A DNA stretch of 64,000 bases from Persicaria tinctoria (taxonomy: Eukaryota; Streptophyta; Magnoliopsida; Caryophyllales; Polygonaceae): contig JBANSL010000009.1 of NCBI GenBank assembly GCA_037127255.1, positions 30,605,475-30,669,474 of the forward strand, written 5' to 3'. Shown piece by piece: positions 1 through 10,692 of the stretch (its first letter is position 1; every line of letters starts with the position of its first letter). Below the pieces are notes generated by a model, which was given only the letters and a program-made list of their open reading frames with translations, was not told where the DNA came from and did no database searches. The translations under genes were made by a program, and so were the position numbers.

Positions 1-496
1 ATATAAATTGATATCTATTGCTAACAATAACATCTTTATAAAAATTTAAAATGATGTCTTTATCTTATTAGTACATCAATTATGTACATATTTTATATGA
101 TAGATTATTTTAAAACAATAAAAAATCACAAATTATATATATGAAATTAATATACACAAAACCAGTATAATATAAAAGATGTCTATTTTGTTTTAATACA
201 TTGATTATTTTAAAAATAGTGATGTAAATGTAAAATTAAGGTTTGGTGTGGACATCTTCAAAATCTTTTAAATGAAACAAATGAGGCTTTAACAACAAGT
301 GAACATGTCAAAAATAAATTTGATGGGTCGATTTATATCTATATTCAAAATAAAACAGATGTTTTAACCAAGAAAAGACATCGACTTAAAACTGATGTGA
401 AAAAATTGATCTTTTACTACACGCACAAAGAGATCGGAATTTTTTTTAAAAGACATCTGTTGTCAGCAGATGTATAATTGGATTTTTCTAGCAGTG
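1..496. mobile_element. CACTA (En/Spm) transposon, right end, runs off window
   Basis: The stretch ends at 496 with a sequence whose reverse complement begins CACTGCTAGAAAAATCC, matching the CACTA/CACTG terminus of plant En/Spm elements. Just inside are short inverted units built on gacatc/gatgt (for example around 383-405 and 449-474), the subterminal repeats expected of this superfamily. No transposase frame is visible in the part present. The other terminus lies outside the window, so the 3-bp target duplication (candidate ATT at 497-499) cannot be confirmed. Confidence 0.75.
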
Positions 497-1687
497 ATTC
501 CTGGTTTTGTATATGCATGAGTCATCATGATGTGGTATTCCCAACATATATTATGATGATGATCCTTAATGTGGATTTGTAGTTGTATGCCATTATGTAT
601 CCATGCTTGGCCACCTTGTTTAGGTCTCATGTCGGACTTCGTTGTATTCATGTCATACCCCCCCATGCATGCACAACTTGATTTCATTGGTTCCCCGCAC
701 CATTATACTAATGATTGATGAAACACATATGTCGCAAGTTACGAACTCACATGATGGTTACTCTCTCTTGGATTAGGATCATGATAGTGTGACCCTTAGC
801 ATGTTAGTCTCACTCTTGCTACTCCTTATGCAATTATGGCCGCTAAACCATAGCATGCTTACCTCTTTATTCCCATGATATTTTCTTCTGCTTTGTGGTA
901 TCCTCTCGTGGTTCCCTGAATATATGACCTGATATTTTTTGCATGTACCGTTTAGATATTTGCATGGATCTGTAACTGTCTATCATCCTATCCATGCCTA
1001 GCTATCTTGCTTTAGACCCATGTTATACTCCGCTATATGCCTGTCATGCTTCTATGTCATTACGGTGTGGCTTATTTGACTCTTTGCAAACTGTTGTGCT
1101 AATCGAATGAACGTATGTACGAATCATGAGTTAATATCATATTTTCACATATAAATGACACTCGAATGCTAGGGTGAGTCTATTCGAAGTACCTTGATTG
1201 TATTCATGTTTGATATGTTCCGGTCCTATATGGCTTATGAATTCCAATATGACTCACTGAGTAGTAAATTGTCAAGCTTGCTTAATCATGTGAATATGAC
1301 TGTCCCATGATGTGACAGTTGTTGTACCGTTTCATGTACTCCTATGACGGTTCGTTCATAGCATGATTTATAATCTATCGTCCGTGATGTTCTCTTGTTC
1401 ACTCTGTAAAGATACACATGCCTTACCATGTATCGCTAGCATCATGTAGGATCACAATATGACTTGAAATATCCTTGTGATAAATACGTGCCCTGGTTGT
1501 ATACTGTCAATCTATACCTATGTACTTGCATGCTTTATATCTATGTGAAGTCGTGCTTGCCTTAAGCTCATGTTGTCGTTTCCGCCATATTCCCCCCTTG
1601 TCCTCATATGGTCACGTTACGATTGGTTGACCCCTTAAATGCATTCGTGCTAGTTGCCAAATGAACATGTAACCTATGTTGCATAGC
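497..1687 (+). mobile_element. Interior of older LTR retroelement, part 1
   Basis: No gene is seen; composition matches the stretch that resumes at 11255, and the two are separated only by the Athila-like insertion with its target duplication. I read it as the 5' portion of the long non-coding interior whose 3' LTR starts at 14815. Its 5' LTR is not in the window; the CACTA end at 496 cuts the element off. Confidence 0.55.
1683..1687. repeat. Target site duplication, left copy (ATAGC)
   Basis: ATAGC directly precedes the first LTR and is repeated exactly at 11255-11259 directly after the second LTR. A 5-bp duplication is the expected footprint of an LTR-retroelement integrase and shows that this element inserted as a unit. 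Confidence 0.95.
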
Positions 1688-1924
1688 TGTTGTGAGCTAA
1701 ATCTGCCATGTTTTACACTAAAGTTTATATCGATTTCTGCATACATTTCATTCATTTGGGCTAAGATAGTATAGAATCTATGTAGTTTACGTTTATTTGC
1801 CAAATTATGGAATCTACACCAGTTGCTGGTTAATTCGCAGAATTCGAGGCATTTTACAGCAATTCTACAGAAGGTCGGAAAAACTCAGAAATCCGCTACA
1901 GAAGTCCAAGGTCAAAGAAGCAGC

Positions 1925-2555
1925 GGAACCAGTCGAATCGAGCCGAGAACCCAGGCTAGTCAATCTCGAGTAGCTCTTACTCGATCTCGACGAGCATGTC
2001 CGAGCAAGCCTTGTCGACCAGGAGCAACGTCGAGAGCCAGACCAACCAAGTTCCGGACCCAACTCGATCTCGATAAGACCTTGGTCGAGATCGACGAAGC
2101 CCAGTGCCACACCCGGAGTCGACGAGGAGAGAAGCTGACCGAGAAGCCGAGGACGAGGATGCCGAACAACCCTACTCGATATCGACAAGCTCTAGTCGAG
2201 ATCGACAAGCCCCACAACGCCAGTCCGAGTCCATGCCGAGGGGAAGCTGCTCGACCAGAGAAGGCCACACCCTAGTCGATCTTGAGGAGTCCTAGTAGAG
2301 ATCGACGACGCCCAGAGCCCAGATCCGAGCTTGCCGAGCACACCTACCCGAGAAGACCTAGTCGGTGAACATCCATACTCGATCTCGACAAGGAGTAGTC
2401 GAGATCGACGAGCGCCGTGAACCAAGTCCGAGCCACATCGAGCAGAGCTAGCCGGGAAGTCCAGTCGACGAACAATCCTTGTCGAGATCGACAAGCCTTT
2501 GTCGAGGTCGAGTAGACCAGTCCTGGAAAACGCGTCGTCGAGGGCTGTCCTAGTC
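1925..2555. repeat. TCGA-rich quasi-palindromic array in U3 (5' LTR)
   Basis: Interspersed copies of GTCGAGATCGAC and its reverse complement, often joined to CTAGTCGA or followed by AAGCC. Examples sit near 2085, 2194, 2399 and 2481 for the forward form, and near 1979, 2062 and 2383 for the reverse. Spacers differ in length and sequence, so this is dispersed rather than strict tandem repetition. Confidence 0.9.
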
Positions 2556-2781
2556 GAGTTGGGATTCCTTGGGGCCGAAGGAGGAAGATTCTATCCAAAT
2601 TCTATCAAGTCTATCCATGGGAGACAAGATCTATCAAGACATGATGACCTACCTAAATTAGATTTATCTTTTCCTTGTTGATTTATTTCCATTATGCAAT
2701 TTATTTATCTTTTAGCAAATTAGATATAGATTTAGATATAGAGATAGATGATTATTTCCTTGATTAGCGAGGTTTGATCAC

Positions 2782-2789
2782 TATAAATA
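2782..2789 (+). promoter_or_regulatory. TATA box of the 5' LTR
   Basis: TATAAATA lies in an AT-rich context between the two TCGA arrays and is conserved in the 3' LTR at 10065-10072. Transcription would be expected to start about 30 bp downstream, marking the U3/R junction near 2815. Confidence 0.75.
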
Positions 2790-3409
2790 AGGCCCTTGGG
2801 GCTGGTTTTTCATTCATTTCAATTCAGAGACACAATTACACATAGAGTTTAGGAGTTCTAAGGTTTTTAAGGTTTTGGCTTTCTGCGAAAGTTGATTGCC
2901 AGGATTGTAAAAGGCTTTGAATTTAGTTTTAATGCAAGTTATTTCTTTTCATCAATCAATGTCTGCGATTGCAATGAGGCGTGAGTAGTCCACCCACTTT
3001 TGGGGCTGGGGTGAGCCCGACGGTGGCCATGTGAGGCGATGCGATAAAGGTCAGATCTTTTTGTGCAATTCATCTTCTATCCCTATGATCATGATTCTTT
3101 TGCGAGAGTTGAAGGTGATCCTTGTTTGTGTTATTGAAGCGAAAGTGATCTTAATGCAACTTGGGTTAATTATGTGAAAAAAGGGTTAGTAACAATTAGG
3201 GTTTATGCGAAAGCCTCTATTTGCCTATTTGTTAATAACGAAAGTTATTTGATGGAAAGCATGATCTTTTGTGCCTTTATGTCTTACTTTGCATGGTTAT
3301 CGTTATGGTGTTGAAATCCTGGCTTTGGAAGTCTATTAGCATATTGAATTTATTTCTGTCGAATTTTGAGTTCTGTATTCGGAATTTGCCTTTAATGTTT
3401 CTGTCTTTT

Positions 3410-3690
3410 ACTCGATCTAGAGTTACTGTTGTCGATCTAGAGGAAGCCTTTGTCGATCTCGAGTGGGCTTTGTCGAGATCGAGTACACTGTTGTCTTCAT
3501 CGAGTTTCTGTCGTCGATTCTGAACTTGTCTGGACTTGCCCTAGTCGATCTCGAGTAGGTGTGGTCGAGATCGAGTTGATTTGCCTGTCGAGTTGTTTTG
3601 CTTTCGTTTCTGAGTTTCTGTTGTCGACCTTCCCTAGTCGATATAGAGGACAACCACTCGAGATCGAGTAGCTTCTGTGTCCTCGCCTTT
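3410..3690. repeat. TCGA-rich array in R/U5 (5' LTR)
   Basis: A second block of the same motif: CTCGATCTAGAG, GTCGATCTCGAG and GTCGAGATCGAG forms occur near 3412, 3435, 3453, 3473, 3547, 3563 and 3656. Lying after the TATA box, it would be present in the element's RNA, where the inverted forms could pair. Confidence 0.85.
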
Positions 3691-3973
3691 GTTTTGCTTT
3701 GCTTTGTCTTTTCTTGTCTTCGTTTAGTTCATTGCTTTTGTTTGTTATTTTCTGCTTTTATTTCTATTTCTTTCCTTGTTTCTGTCTTTCTGCTGCTCTG
3801 TCTGTGAGAATTTATAGCTACCTGAGAACTGCTGACGTGCTTCCTCGTGGATTCGATCCTGATTTTCTCTTACTACAACGGGAGGAAGTCTTGTATTTAT
3901 TTGCTGAGACAGGGAAGTCAGTCTGATCTTTATATTTATTTCATACTTGACCCTCCTCCTGCAAATAACAAAT

Positions 3974-3990
3974 TGGCGCCGTTGCCGGGG
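3974..3990 (+). promoter_or_regulatory. Primer binding site for tRNA-Asp
   Basis: TGGCGCCGTTGCCGGGG begins three bases after the 5' LTR and is the exact complement of the 3' end of plant tRNA-Asp including CCA. Asp priming is characteristic of the Athila/Tat group of Ty3/gypsy elements. Confidence 0.93.
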
Positions 3991-4053
3991 AAGCTATCAA
4001 TCGCGCCTTAGGTAGTCTGTTCTCACTGTTTCTTTGAGTTACTTTTCTGATGT

Positions 4054-5922
4054 ATGCGCCGTTCTGGTCAAATACCTGAGTTTGACGCCTTAGACGAACC
4101 GGAACGCCTCTTCCACATCAGAGCTAAACTACAAAGAGCCATGGCAGCTGCGGAGACACAGGAACAGCTGATCGCTAGGCTTACAAGGGAATTAGCCGCT
4201 AAGGATGCTGCTATCGCCGCTGAGAAAGCAGCAAGGGAACAAGCACAGGCTGAGCTTGCCCAATATCCAACCACGGTAGAGGACTACATGCACCCAACTC
4301 TCGTCGTGCCTGAATCGGCGATTCTAATCCCTAATAACTCTTTTGAAATTCGCACTCAATTTCTTATAGAGCTTAAAAATAATGCCTTTTATGGTAGATT
4401 TAATGAGTGTCCTCTTGAACATATTACAAACTTTTCTGACATGTGCCGTACTCTTGCTGAAGGTACAACCCTGGAATATCTCAAGATGAAATCTTTTCGC
4501 TGGTCTCTCGCTGGGCCTGCACTGAAATGGCTGGAAGGGCTGAAAGCAAGATCACTCACAACCTGGGCCCAAGTAGAGCAAGAGTTTGTGAACAAATTCT
4601 TCCCACCTGCCAAAACAGCACATCTCCGTCAGAGAATCACCGCCTTCAAACAGAAGCAAGGGGAACCGCTGGCAAAGGCATGAGAGCGCTACAAGGAACT
4701 TCTGCGATCTTGCCCTACTCATGGACAGCCGCCCTACGTCATTCAGGAGATCTTCTTCAACTCTCTTGATCAAGTCACTAAGGACAAAATCAACCATTAT
4801 ACTCGCTATGAGTATCTGACAATGCCGCCAAGTGACGCATGGGGTGTGCTAGAGAAGCTCACTAACTACGACAACAAGTATGGGTCTACTGCAACTTATG
4901 AAGAGAACCCATACGCCAGGCCAGCACCATCCATGCCCCTCTATGAGCCACCTAAGGAGATTGATCCTGATGTTAGGGAGCAGTACTACAGAGACCAGAA
5001 TAAGAAGCTCATCAAGCAAGTAAAGTATCTCTCTGTCAACCAGCCTTGTATTGAATGCGGATCGCAAATGCACACCACTCCTGAGTGCCCACACGCAGAA
5101 CAAGTCAGGCTGGCAGAGCACCTTGAGGATGCAGCTTATGCAGGGAGTCCCAATCGCTACATGGGGGACCAAAGGTTTCAGCAACCACAATGGAACCAGG
5201 GTGTCCCTAGGAACCCCCCGCCCTACAGAGCTCCAGGACATCCGGAAAGGGACCAGAAAAAGGATGATATACAGACAGTCCTGGAGGAAATACGGAGGAA
5301 CCACTCAGAAACTAGGCAATCTTTCAACTCCGTCTATACTCAGATGCAAGGTGTCAACTCTAGGGTTGGGGAAATTGATATCTGGCGGAAATCAGTTGAT
5401 ACACAGATTGGTCAGCTAGCAGCAGGAATCCCCAGACAGTCAGGTGCGCTCCCTGGATCTTCAGAACCAAATCCTAAGGGAAAGACTGGACATGTCGCTG
5501 CTGTAAAACTCAGAAGCGGCCATCAATTGCAAGAGCCAGAGGTCGGAAAGCAGCAGAACAACGGAGAACAGCTGGTCGACCAGAGCCTGGTCGATGTCGA
5601 GGAAGGTCTACTCGATGTCGAGGAGAAACTTCCAGAATCATCGTCTGCGCCGAACAGCAACTCGACTGCACCCAACCTGGTCGACATCGACAAGGGCCTA
5701 GTCGATGTCGAGGAGCCCTTAGTCGACGTAGAGCAACCTGCAGCATCTCCGACGTCTGTTCTGGCTCCGAATCAGAAAAAGAAGCTGCCTTTCCTCACAA
5801 AATCTCTAAAGGACCCGGCGGAAAAGAAATTCAGCGCTTCATCAAGATGCTTCAGAAACTCAACGTCACCATTCCCTTTACAGAAGCTCTCAATGCAATG
5901 CCATCCTATGTCAAGTTCCTGA
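4054..5922 (+). pseudogene. gag: gag of Athila-like retrotransposon, one nonsense codon
   Basis: Structural capsid/nucleocapsid protein that packages element RNA. The frame starts at ATG 4054 soon after the PBS. Its N-terminal 75 residues include an Ala/Glu/Lys-rich helical stretch (MAAAETQEQ to REQAQAELAQ), followed by a retrotransposon gag core whose FFPPAKTAHLRQR stretch is typical of Athila gag. An in-frame TGA at 4681-4683 interrupts it just after that core; the same frame continues to 5922 with more gag sequence and a CX2CX4HX4C zinc knuckle (CIECGSQMHTTPEC, codons starting at about 5047). A Gly/Pro/Gln-rich linker and a short TCGA array (about 5574-5740, read as LVDVEE/LVDIDKG) follow. 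The frame ends in the overlap with the protease frame, which is in the -1 register. The nonsense codon means full-length Gag cannot be made from this copy without readthrough. Confidence 0.88.
5574..5740. repeat. TCGA-type array inside gag
   Basis: About eight TCGA/TCGAC-centred units, mostly as GTCGATGTCGAGGA, lie between the zinc knuckle and the protease. In the gag frame they encode repeated LVDVEE- and LVDIDKG-like units. This variant (GATGTCGA) differs slightly from the LTR form. Confidence 0.8.
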
Positions 5923-7466
5923 AGGAGATTTTGAGCAAAAAGCGATCAATGGTGGAAATCACAGAGGGGTGCAGCCATCTGGACATATTGGAGAAGAGGC
6001 CGGATCCAGGTAAGTTTGCTATAACTATTGGGTTTAGTCCGTACAAAATTAATGCTTTATGTGATCTTGGAGCTAGTGTGAGTATAATGCCTTTAACGAT
6101 TTGGTCCAAGATTAAGATAGGTGCCCTAGAGCCTGTGGATGCTAGACTTTACATAGCCAACAACACAGTGGTCATTCCAACAGGCATGGTGGACAATGTG
6201 CCAGTACAAGTAGGTAAATTCTTTGTCCCTGCTGATTTTCTAGTTGTTGATATGCAAGAAGATCCTGCTTGTCCAATTATTTTAGGAAGACCATTCTTGG
6301 CGACGGTGGATGCCAACATAAGCGTAAGGAAAGGAGTGCTCACCTTCAACATCAGCGATGAGGTAATTGAGTATTCCTTTAATAAAACTGAAAGGCATAC
6401 AGGTCCAATGGAAGAGGTCAAATCTATCTCAGCTGGCTACATCACCTGCGAGGAACCCAAGGTCAGAAATATGACCCCTGAGGAGATAGAAAAGAGGGAC
6501 ATGGAGGCCCAGGTGGAGGAGATCATGACAATCCTCAAGGAGAACACAGAGAATCCAATCAACACGGACCAAGGTAAGTCGTTGTGGATTAATTATTTTT
6601 CGGATGCCTTGACAGGAGCTAAGTATTTGGTCAAGATCGACCGGACCCTAGTCGATCTCGACCAGACCAAGGAGTCTCCACCAGTACCAGCCTCGTCGAG
6701 CAGTCAGACGGAAGCAGAACCCTACTCGATCTCGAGTAGGCTCGTCGAGATCGACCACCAGAGCCCTACGTCGACTCAGCTTTCCTCGACGCTGACGACA
6801 CCAGAGCCAGGACCTTCGTCGACATCGACCACCCTTGTCGAGATCGACAAGCCCTCTGCTGACTCGACTCCTGCTTCCTCGACGCTGAGACCACCAGAGC
6901 CAGGATCGTCCTCGATCTCGACCACCCTTGTCGAGATCGACCACCACTCGACTCCACCAGACCCTTACTCCTCGACACTGGAGCCACCAGGAGCGGAGCC
7001 CTACTCGAGGTCGACCAGCCTTGTCGAGATCGACAAGCCATCTTCTTCGTCGACTTCTGCATCCTCGAGCAGACCACCACCAGAAATTGCAGACTTGTCG
7101 AGATCGACTAGCCTTAGTCGAGATCGACCAAACACAGTGGTCCCCGATTCCGTCTCTGCGAAGGTAAGCCAAGGTATGGATCTTTCTTCTCCTATTTCCA
7201 TTAAAGATTTATCTATACATGGGAGAGGTTTGCCTTGGTATGTGCGCTTATGTAGGATTTCCAATGATGAGCCCAAGGAATATGAAGTTGGAGACAAGCT
7301 CTATGTCTCTAAATCAAAGGATCATTGGTTTCCCAACAAATTCAACAAGAAGCGGATGGGACCTTTCGTGGTGAACAAGATCCATTCTGGAGGATTACAA
7401 CTGATGGACAAGAATGGAGTACTATTTGAGGCCCAAGCTACATGGGCCCTGCAAATGCCACCTTGA
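5847..7466 (+). CDS. Aspartic protease plus integrase-tail frame, RT/RH/IN core missing
   Basis: The first 200 residues are an Athila-type retropepsin: the catalytic motif is DLGAS at residues 73-77 (ALCDLGASVSIMPL), followed by PVQVGKFFVPADFLVVDM and the ILGRPFLAT block. Homology extends upstream of the ATG in the same frame (KEIQRFIK), so protease was probably made as part of a Gag-Pro protein; the gag frame lies in a different register. After about residue 265 comes a low-complexity Ser/Thr/Pro region made of repeated STTLVEID-like units, encoded by the TCGA array at 6640-7135. The last 75 residues (EVGDKLYV, KKRMGPFVV, LLMDK-like) resemble the GPY/F tail that ends Athila integrases. No reverse transcriptase YxDD, RNase H or DDE core is present. 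The frame is open for 539 codons, so this end is intact by reading frame. Confidence 0.82.
   Translation: MLQKLNVTIPFTEALNAMPSYVKFLKEILSKKRSMVEITEGCSHLDILEKRPDPGKFAITIGFSPYKINALCDLGASVSIMPLTIWSKIKIGALEPVDARLYIANNTVVIPTGMVDNVPVQVGKFFVPADFLVVDMQEDPACPIILGRPFLATVDANISVRKGVLTFNISDEVIEYSFNKTERHTGPMEEVKSISAGYITCEEPKVRNMTPEEIEKRDMEAQVEEIMTILKENTENPINTDQGKSLWINYFSDALTGAKYLVKIDRTLVDLDQTKESPPVPASSSSQTEAEPYSISSRLVEIDHQSPTSTQLSSTLTTPEPGPSSTSTTLVEIDKPSADSTPASSTLRPPEPGSSSISTTLVEIDHHSTPPDPYSSTLEPPGAEPYSRSTSLVEIDKPSSSSTSASSSRPPPEIADLSRSTSLSRDRPNTVVPDSVSAKVSQGMDLSSPISIKDLSIHGRGLPWYVRLCRISNDEPKEYEVGDKLYVSKSKDHWFPNKFNKKRMGPFVVNKIHSGGLQLMDKNGVLFEAQATWALQMPP
6640..7135. repeat. TCGA-rich array between protease and integrase tail
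   Basis: This is the densest internal block. Forward GTCGAGATCGAC forms occur near 6744, 6838, 6930, 7022, 7097 and 7118, and reverse CTCGATCTCGA forms near 6646, 6728 and 6913. It sits where RT, RNase H and the integrase core should be encoded and stays open in the protease frame. Long open frames on the minus strand here are shadows caused by the motif lacking stops in either strand. Confidence 0.88.
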
Positions 7467-8970
7467 GCTAAATGGAAAGTCGGCCTAGCGACTATAAAAT
7501 CTAGAGCTTGTACATAGACTTTTTGGGACTTTTTGGGACTTTTTGGACATTGTTTTGTTTGTTTTTAGTTTTGAACATTTTTACGTTTTCTATTGTGGGT
7601 ATATGTCTTCTGCACTTTTCAGGTCCATGGATAGAACCAAGCAATACTCGGCCCAGGAGGTGCTTCTATTCGACATTTTGAGGCCCTGCACACCTGTCTA
7701 GTGAGTTTCTTTCTTTACCCTTGTTTTTATACAGTGAGGACACTGTAATGTTTAAGTATGGGGTGGGGGAAGGGCTTACTTCATGCATATTGATCATATT
7801 TGACATATATGTGCATTATTTCTTTGAATTGCTACATGACTATTTTGGAATACATCATTGATTTATGTGCATATATGCATGTTTTCCAAAATTTTGAGAA
7901 AAATGACCCCCATTGAAAATTTTGATTAATGTCATGGAAGCTTATATTGAACTCGACGATGCAAAATTGGATTCATTAGAGATATAGCATGAAAGGAGGT
8001 AAAATTTGAAGCCTAGTAAAGGGAAGTCACAATGAAGTGCATATTTTATTGAAAACCATAAAAGGAGGTAAAATTTGAAGTTGCTTTTGACATATTGCAT
8101 GATAAGATGATTGAGGACTTTATATTTCCATATAATGCTCATATTGTTTATATCCTAGCCTTACCTATGCTTATGCATCACAAAAGCCATAATATGCCTT
8201 ATTTCATATATTGCTCCACATGGTCTAAATATTTGCCATTCTCTACCTTATTTCCTATCCGGGGATTATGTTGAGAATGATGTTACATTATGGAGATTAT
8301 CATATGGTGTTTGTGTTGTTGTTATCATATTTGGAGTTTGGAGGGAAATTGTTTGAAATATATGGAAAATTTAATGAGTGAAAGAAAATCCAATCACCTC
8401 AGGAGATAAAGGTAGATTGACCCTGCTCTCTGAGATAATAGTTTGGAGAGATGGGACACATTGTGAGGAGTCCAAAGCACTAAGTATCCAGGGCCATTCA
8501 TGACACCCATGTTTGCGACTCGCGAAAAGGCAGTGCCGAGGTTAGAGAGGTAAACGCATTATTATTGAGAAAAGCATTATGAAAGGTGATGAATCTTATG
8601 GAGAAGGAATGTGGAAATTCAGTTTGGAAATACTCTATTTCCCCGGATCATTAGCACCACATTGCCAAAAATTGCCCACCTTTTAGCCTTTTACCAATCT
8701 ACTCCTTATTGAGCTTAAATTAAAGTCTTCTTGATTATTAATGCTCTGTCACTTATGAATGTTTTTGCATAACCCTTCTTTTGTGAGTAGATGTTGCTTT
8801 GATATATTTGCACATGCATGGATTTGTGACACTAGTACCTTTTCGAGGATGGTAATTGATTGCAGGGTTATATAAGAATGAATCTAATATGTTGAGAGTT
8901 TTGAATTCTTCCCCTGAATGACAAATAAAAGGATTGCTCGAGGATGGTACCTTTTCGAGGATGGGGTGTT
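7467..8970 (+). other. 3' untranslated interior of the Athila-like element
   Basis: No gene is seen. A purine-rich tract at about 7758-7774 (ATGGGGTGGGGGAAGGG, after TTTAAGT) matches the conserved tract after the coding region in Athila/Tat elements. A phrase ACCTTTTCGAGGATGG occurs near 8837 and again at 8949, the second directly before the LTR. The rest is AT-rich unique sequence. Confidence 0.7.
8957..8970 (+). promoter_or_regulatory. Polypurine tract region before the 3' LTR
   Basis: GAGGATGGGGTGTT abuts the TG that opens the 3' LTR, the position where plus-strand DNA synthesis is primed. It is short and contains pyrimidines, so the exact primer is uncertain. Confidence 0.55.
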
Positions 8971-9207
8971 TGTTGTGAGCTAAATCTGCCATGTTTTACA
9001 CTAAAGTTTATATCGATTTCTGCATACATTTCATTCATTTGGGCTAAGATAGTACATAATCTATGTAGTTTATGTTTATTTGCCAAATTATGGAATCTAC
9101 ACCAGTTTCTGTTTAATTCGCAGAATTCGAGGTATTTTACAGCAATTCTACAGAAGGTCGGAAAAACTCAGAAATCCGCTACAGAAGTCCAAGGTCAAAG
9201 AAGCAGC

Positions 9208-9838
9208 GGAACCAGTCGAATCGAGCCGAGAACCCATGCTACTCCATCTCGAATAGCTCTTACTCGATCTCGACGAGCATGTCCGAGCAAGCCTTGTCGA
9301 CCAGGAGCAACGTCGAGAGCCAGACCAACCAAGTTTCTGACCCAACTCGATCTCGATAAGACCTTGGTCGAGATCGACGAAGCCCAGTGCCACACCCGGA
9401 GTCGACGAGGAGAGAAGCTGACCGAGAAGCCGAGGACGAGGATGCCGAACAACCCTACTCGATATCGACAAGCTCTAGTCGAGATCGACAAGCCCCACAA
9501 CGCCAGTCCGAGTCCATGCCGAGGGGAAGCTGCTCGACCAGAGAAGGCCACACCCTAGTCGATCTTGAGGAGTCCTAGTAGAGATCGACGACGCCCAGAG
9601 CCCAGATCCGAGCTTGCCGAGCACACCTACCCGAGAAGACCTAGTCGGTGAACATCCATACTCGATCTCGACAAGGAGTAGTCGAGATCGACGAGCGCCG
9701 TGAACCAAGTCCGAGCCACATCGAGCAGAGCTAGCCGGGAAGTCCAGTCGACGAACAATCCTTGTCGAGATCGACAAGCCTTTGTCGAGGTCGAGTAGAC
9801 CAGTCCTGGAAAACGCGTCGTCGAAGGCTGTCCTAGTC
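9208..9838. repeat. TCGA-rich array in U3 (3' LTR)
   Basis: Copy of the array at 1925-2555 with only a handful of base changes. CpG sites inside it are nearly all retained between the two LTRs. Confidence 0.9.
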
Positions 9839-10064
9839 GAGTTGGGATTCCTTGGGGCCGAAGGAGGAAGATTCTATCCAAATTCTATCAAGTCTATCCA
9901 TGGGAGACAAGATCTATCAAGACATGATGACCTACCTAAATTAGATTTATCTTTTCCTTGTTGATTTTTTTCCATTATGCAATTTATTTATCTTTTAGCA
10001 AATTAGATATAGATTTAGATATAGAGATAGATGATTATTTCCTTGATTAGCGAGGTTTGATCAC

Positions 10065-10072
10065 TATAAATA
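10065..10072 (+). promoter_or_regulatory. TATA box of the 3' LTR
   Basis: TATAAATA at the same relative position as in the 5' LTR. Initiation here would read out into the flanking older retroelement. Confidence 0.7.
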
Positions 10073-10692
10073 AGGCCCTTGGGGCTGGTTTTTCATTCAT
10101 TTCAATTCAGAGACACAATTACACATAGAGTTTAGGAGTTCTAAGGTTTTTAAGGTTTTGGCTTTCTGCGAAAGTTGATTGCCAGGATTGTAAAAGGCTT
10201 TGAATTTAGTTTTAATGCAAGTTATTTCTTTTCATCAATCAATGTCTGCGATTGCAATGAGGCGTGAGTAGTCCACCCACTTTTGGGGCTGGGGTGAGCC
10301 CGACGGTGGCCATGTGAGGCGATGCGATAAAGGTCAGATCTTTTTGTGCAATTCATCTTCTATCCCTATGAGCATGCTTCTTTTGCGAGAGTTGAAGGTG
10401 ATCCTTGTTTGTGTTATTGAAGCGAAAGTGATCTTAATGCAACTTGGGTTAATTATGTGAAAAAAGGGTTAGTAACAATTAGGGTTTATGCGAAAGCCTC
10501 TATTTGGCTATTTGTTAATAACGAAAGTTATTTGATGGAAAGCATGATCTTTTGTGCCTTTATGTGTTACTTTGCATGGTTATCGTTGTGGTGTTGAAAC
10601 CCTGGCTTTGGAAGTCTTTTAGCATATTGAATTTATTTCTGTCGAATTTTGAGTTCTGTATTCGGAATTTGCCTTTAATGTTTCTGTCTTTT

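Larger units (their letters stand above)
1688..3970 (+). repeat. 5' LTR
   Basis: Starts TGTTGTGAGC and ends AATAACA (TG...CA ends). It is 2283 bp and matches 8971-11254 (2284 bp) nearly base for base. U3 carries the first TCGA-rich array (about 1925-2555), then the TATA box at 2782; a second, smaller TCGA array (3410-3690) lies downstream of the TATA, so it falls in transcribed R/U5 sequence. The open frames within this LTR on both strands are by-products of the stop-poor array and are not called as genes. Confidence 0.96.

Noticed and set aside
1865..2598. Overlapping long open frames on both strands of the LTR
   Set aside because: They are created by the stop-poor TCGA motif, recur identically in the other LTR and show no domain.
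5800..5925. Programmed -1 frameshift between gag and protease
   Set aside because: The overlap contains A-rich sequence but no standard X XXY YYZ heptamer in the gag register, and Athila elements normally have one continuous frame; a simple indel is more likely.
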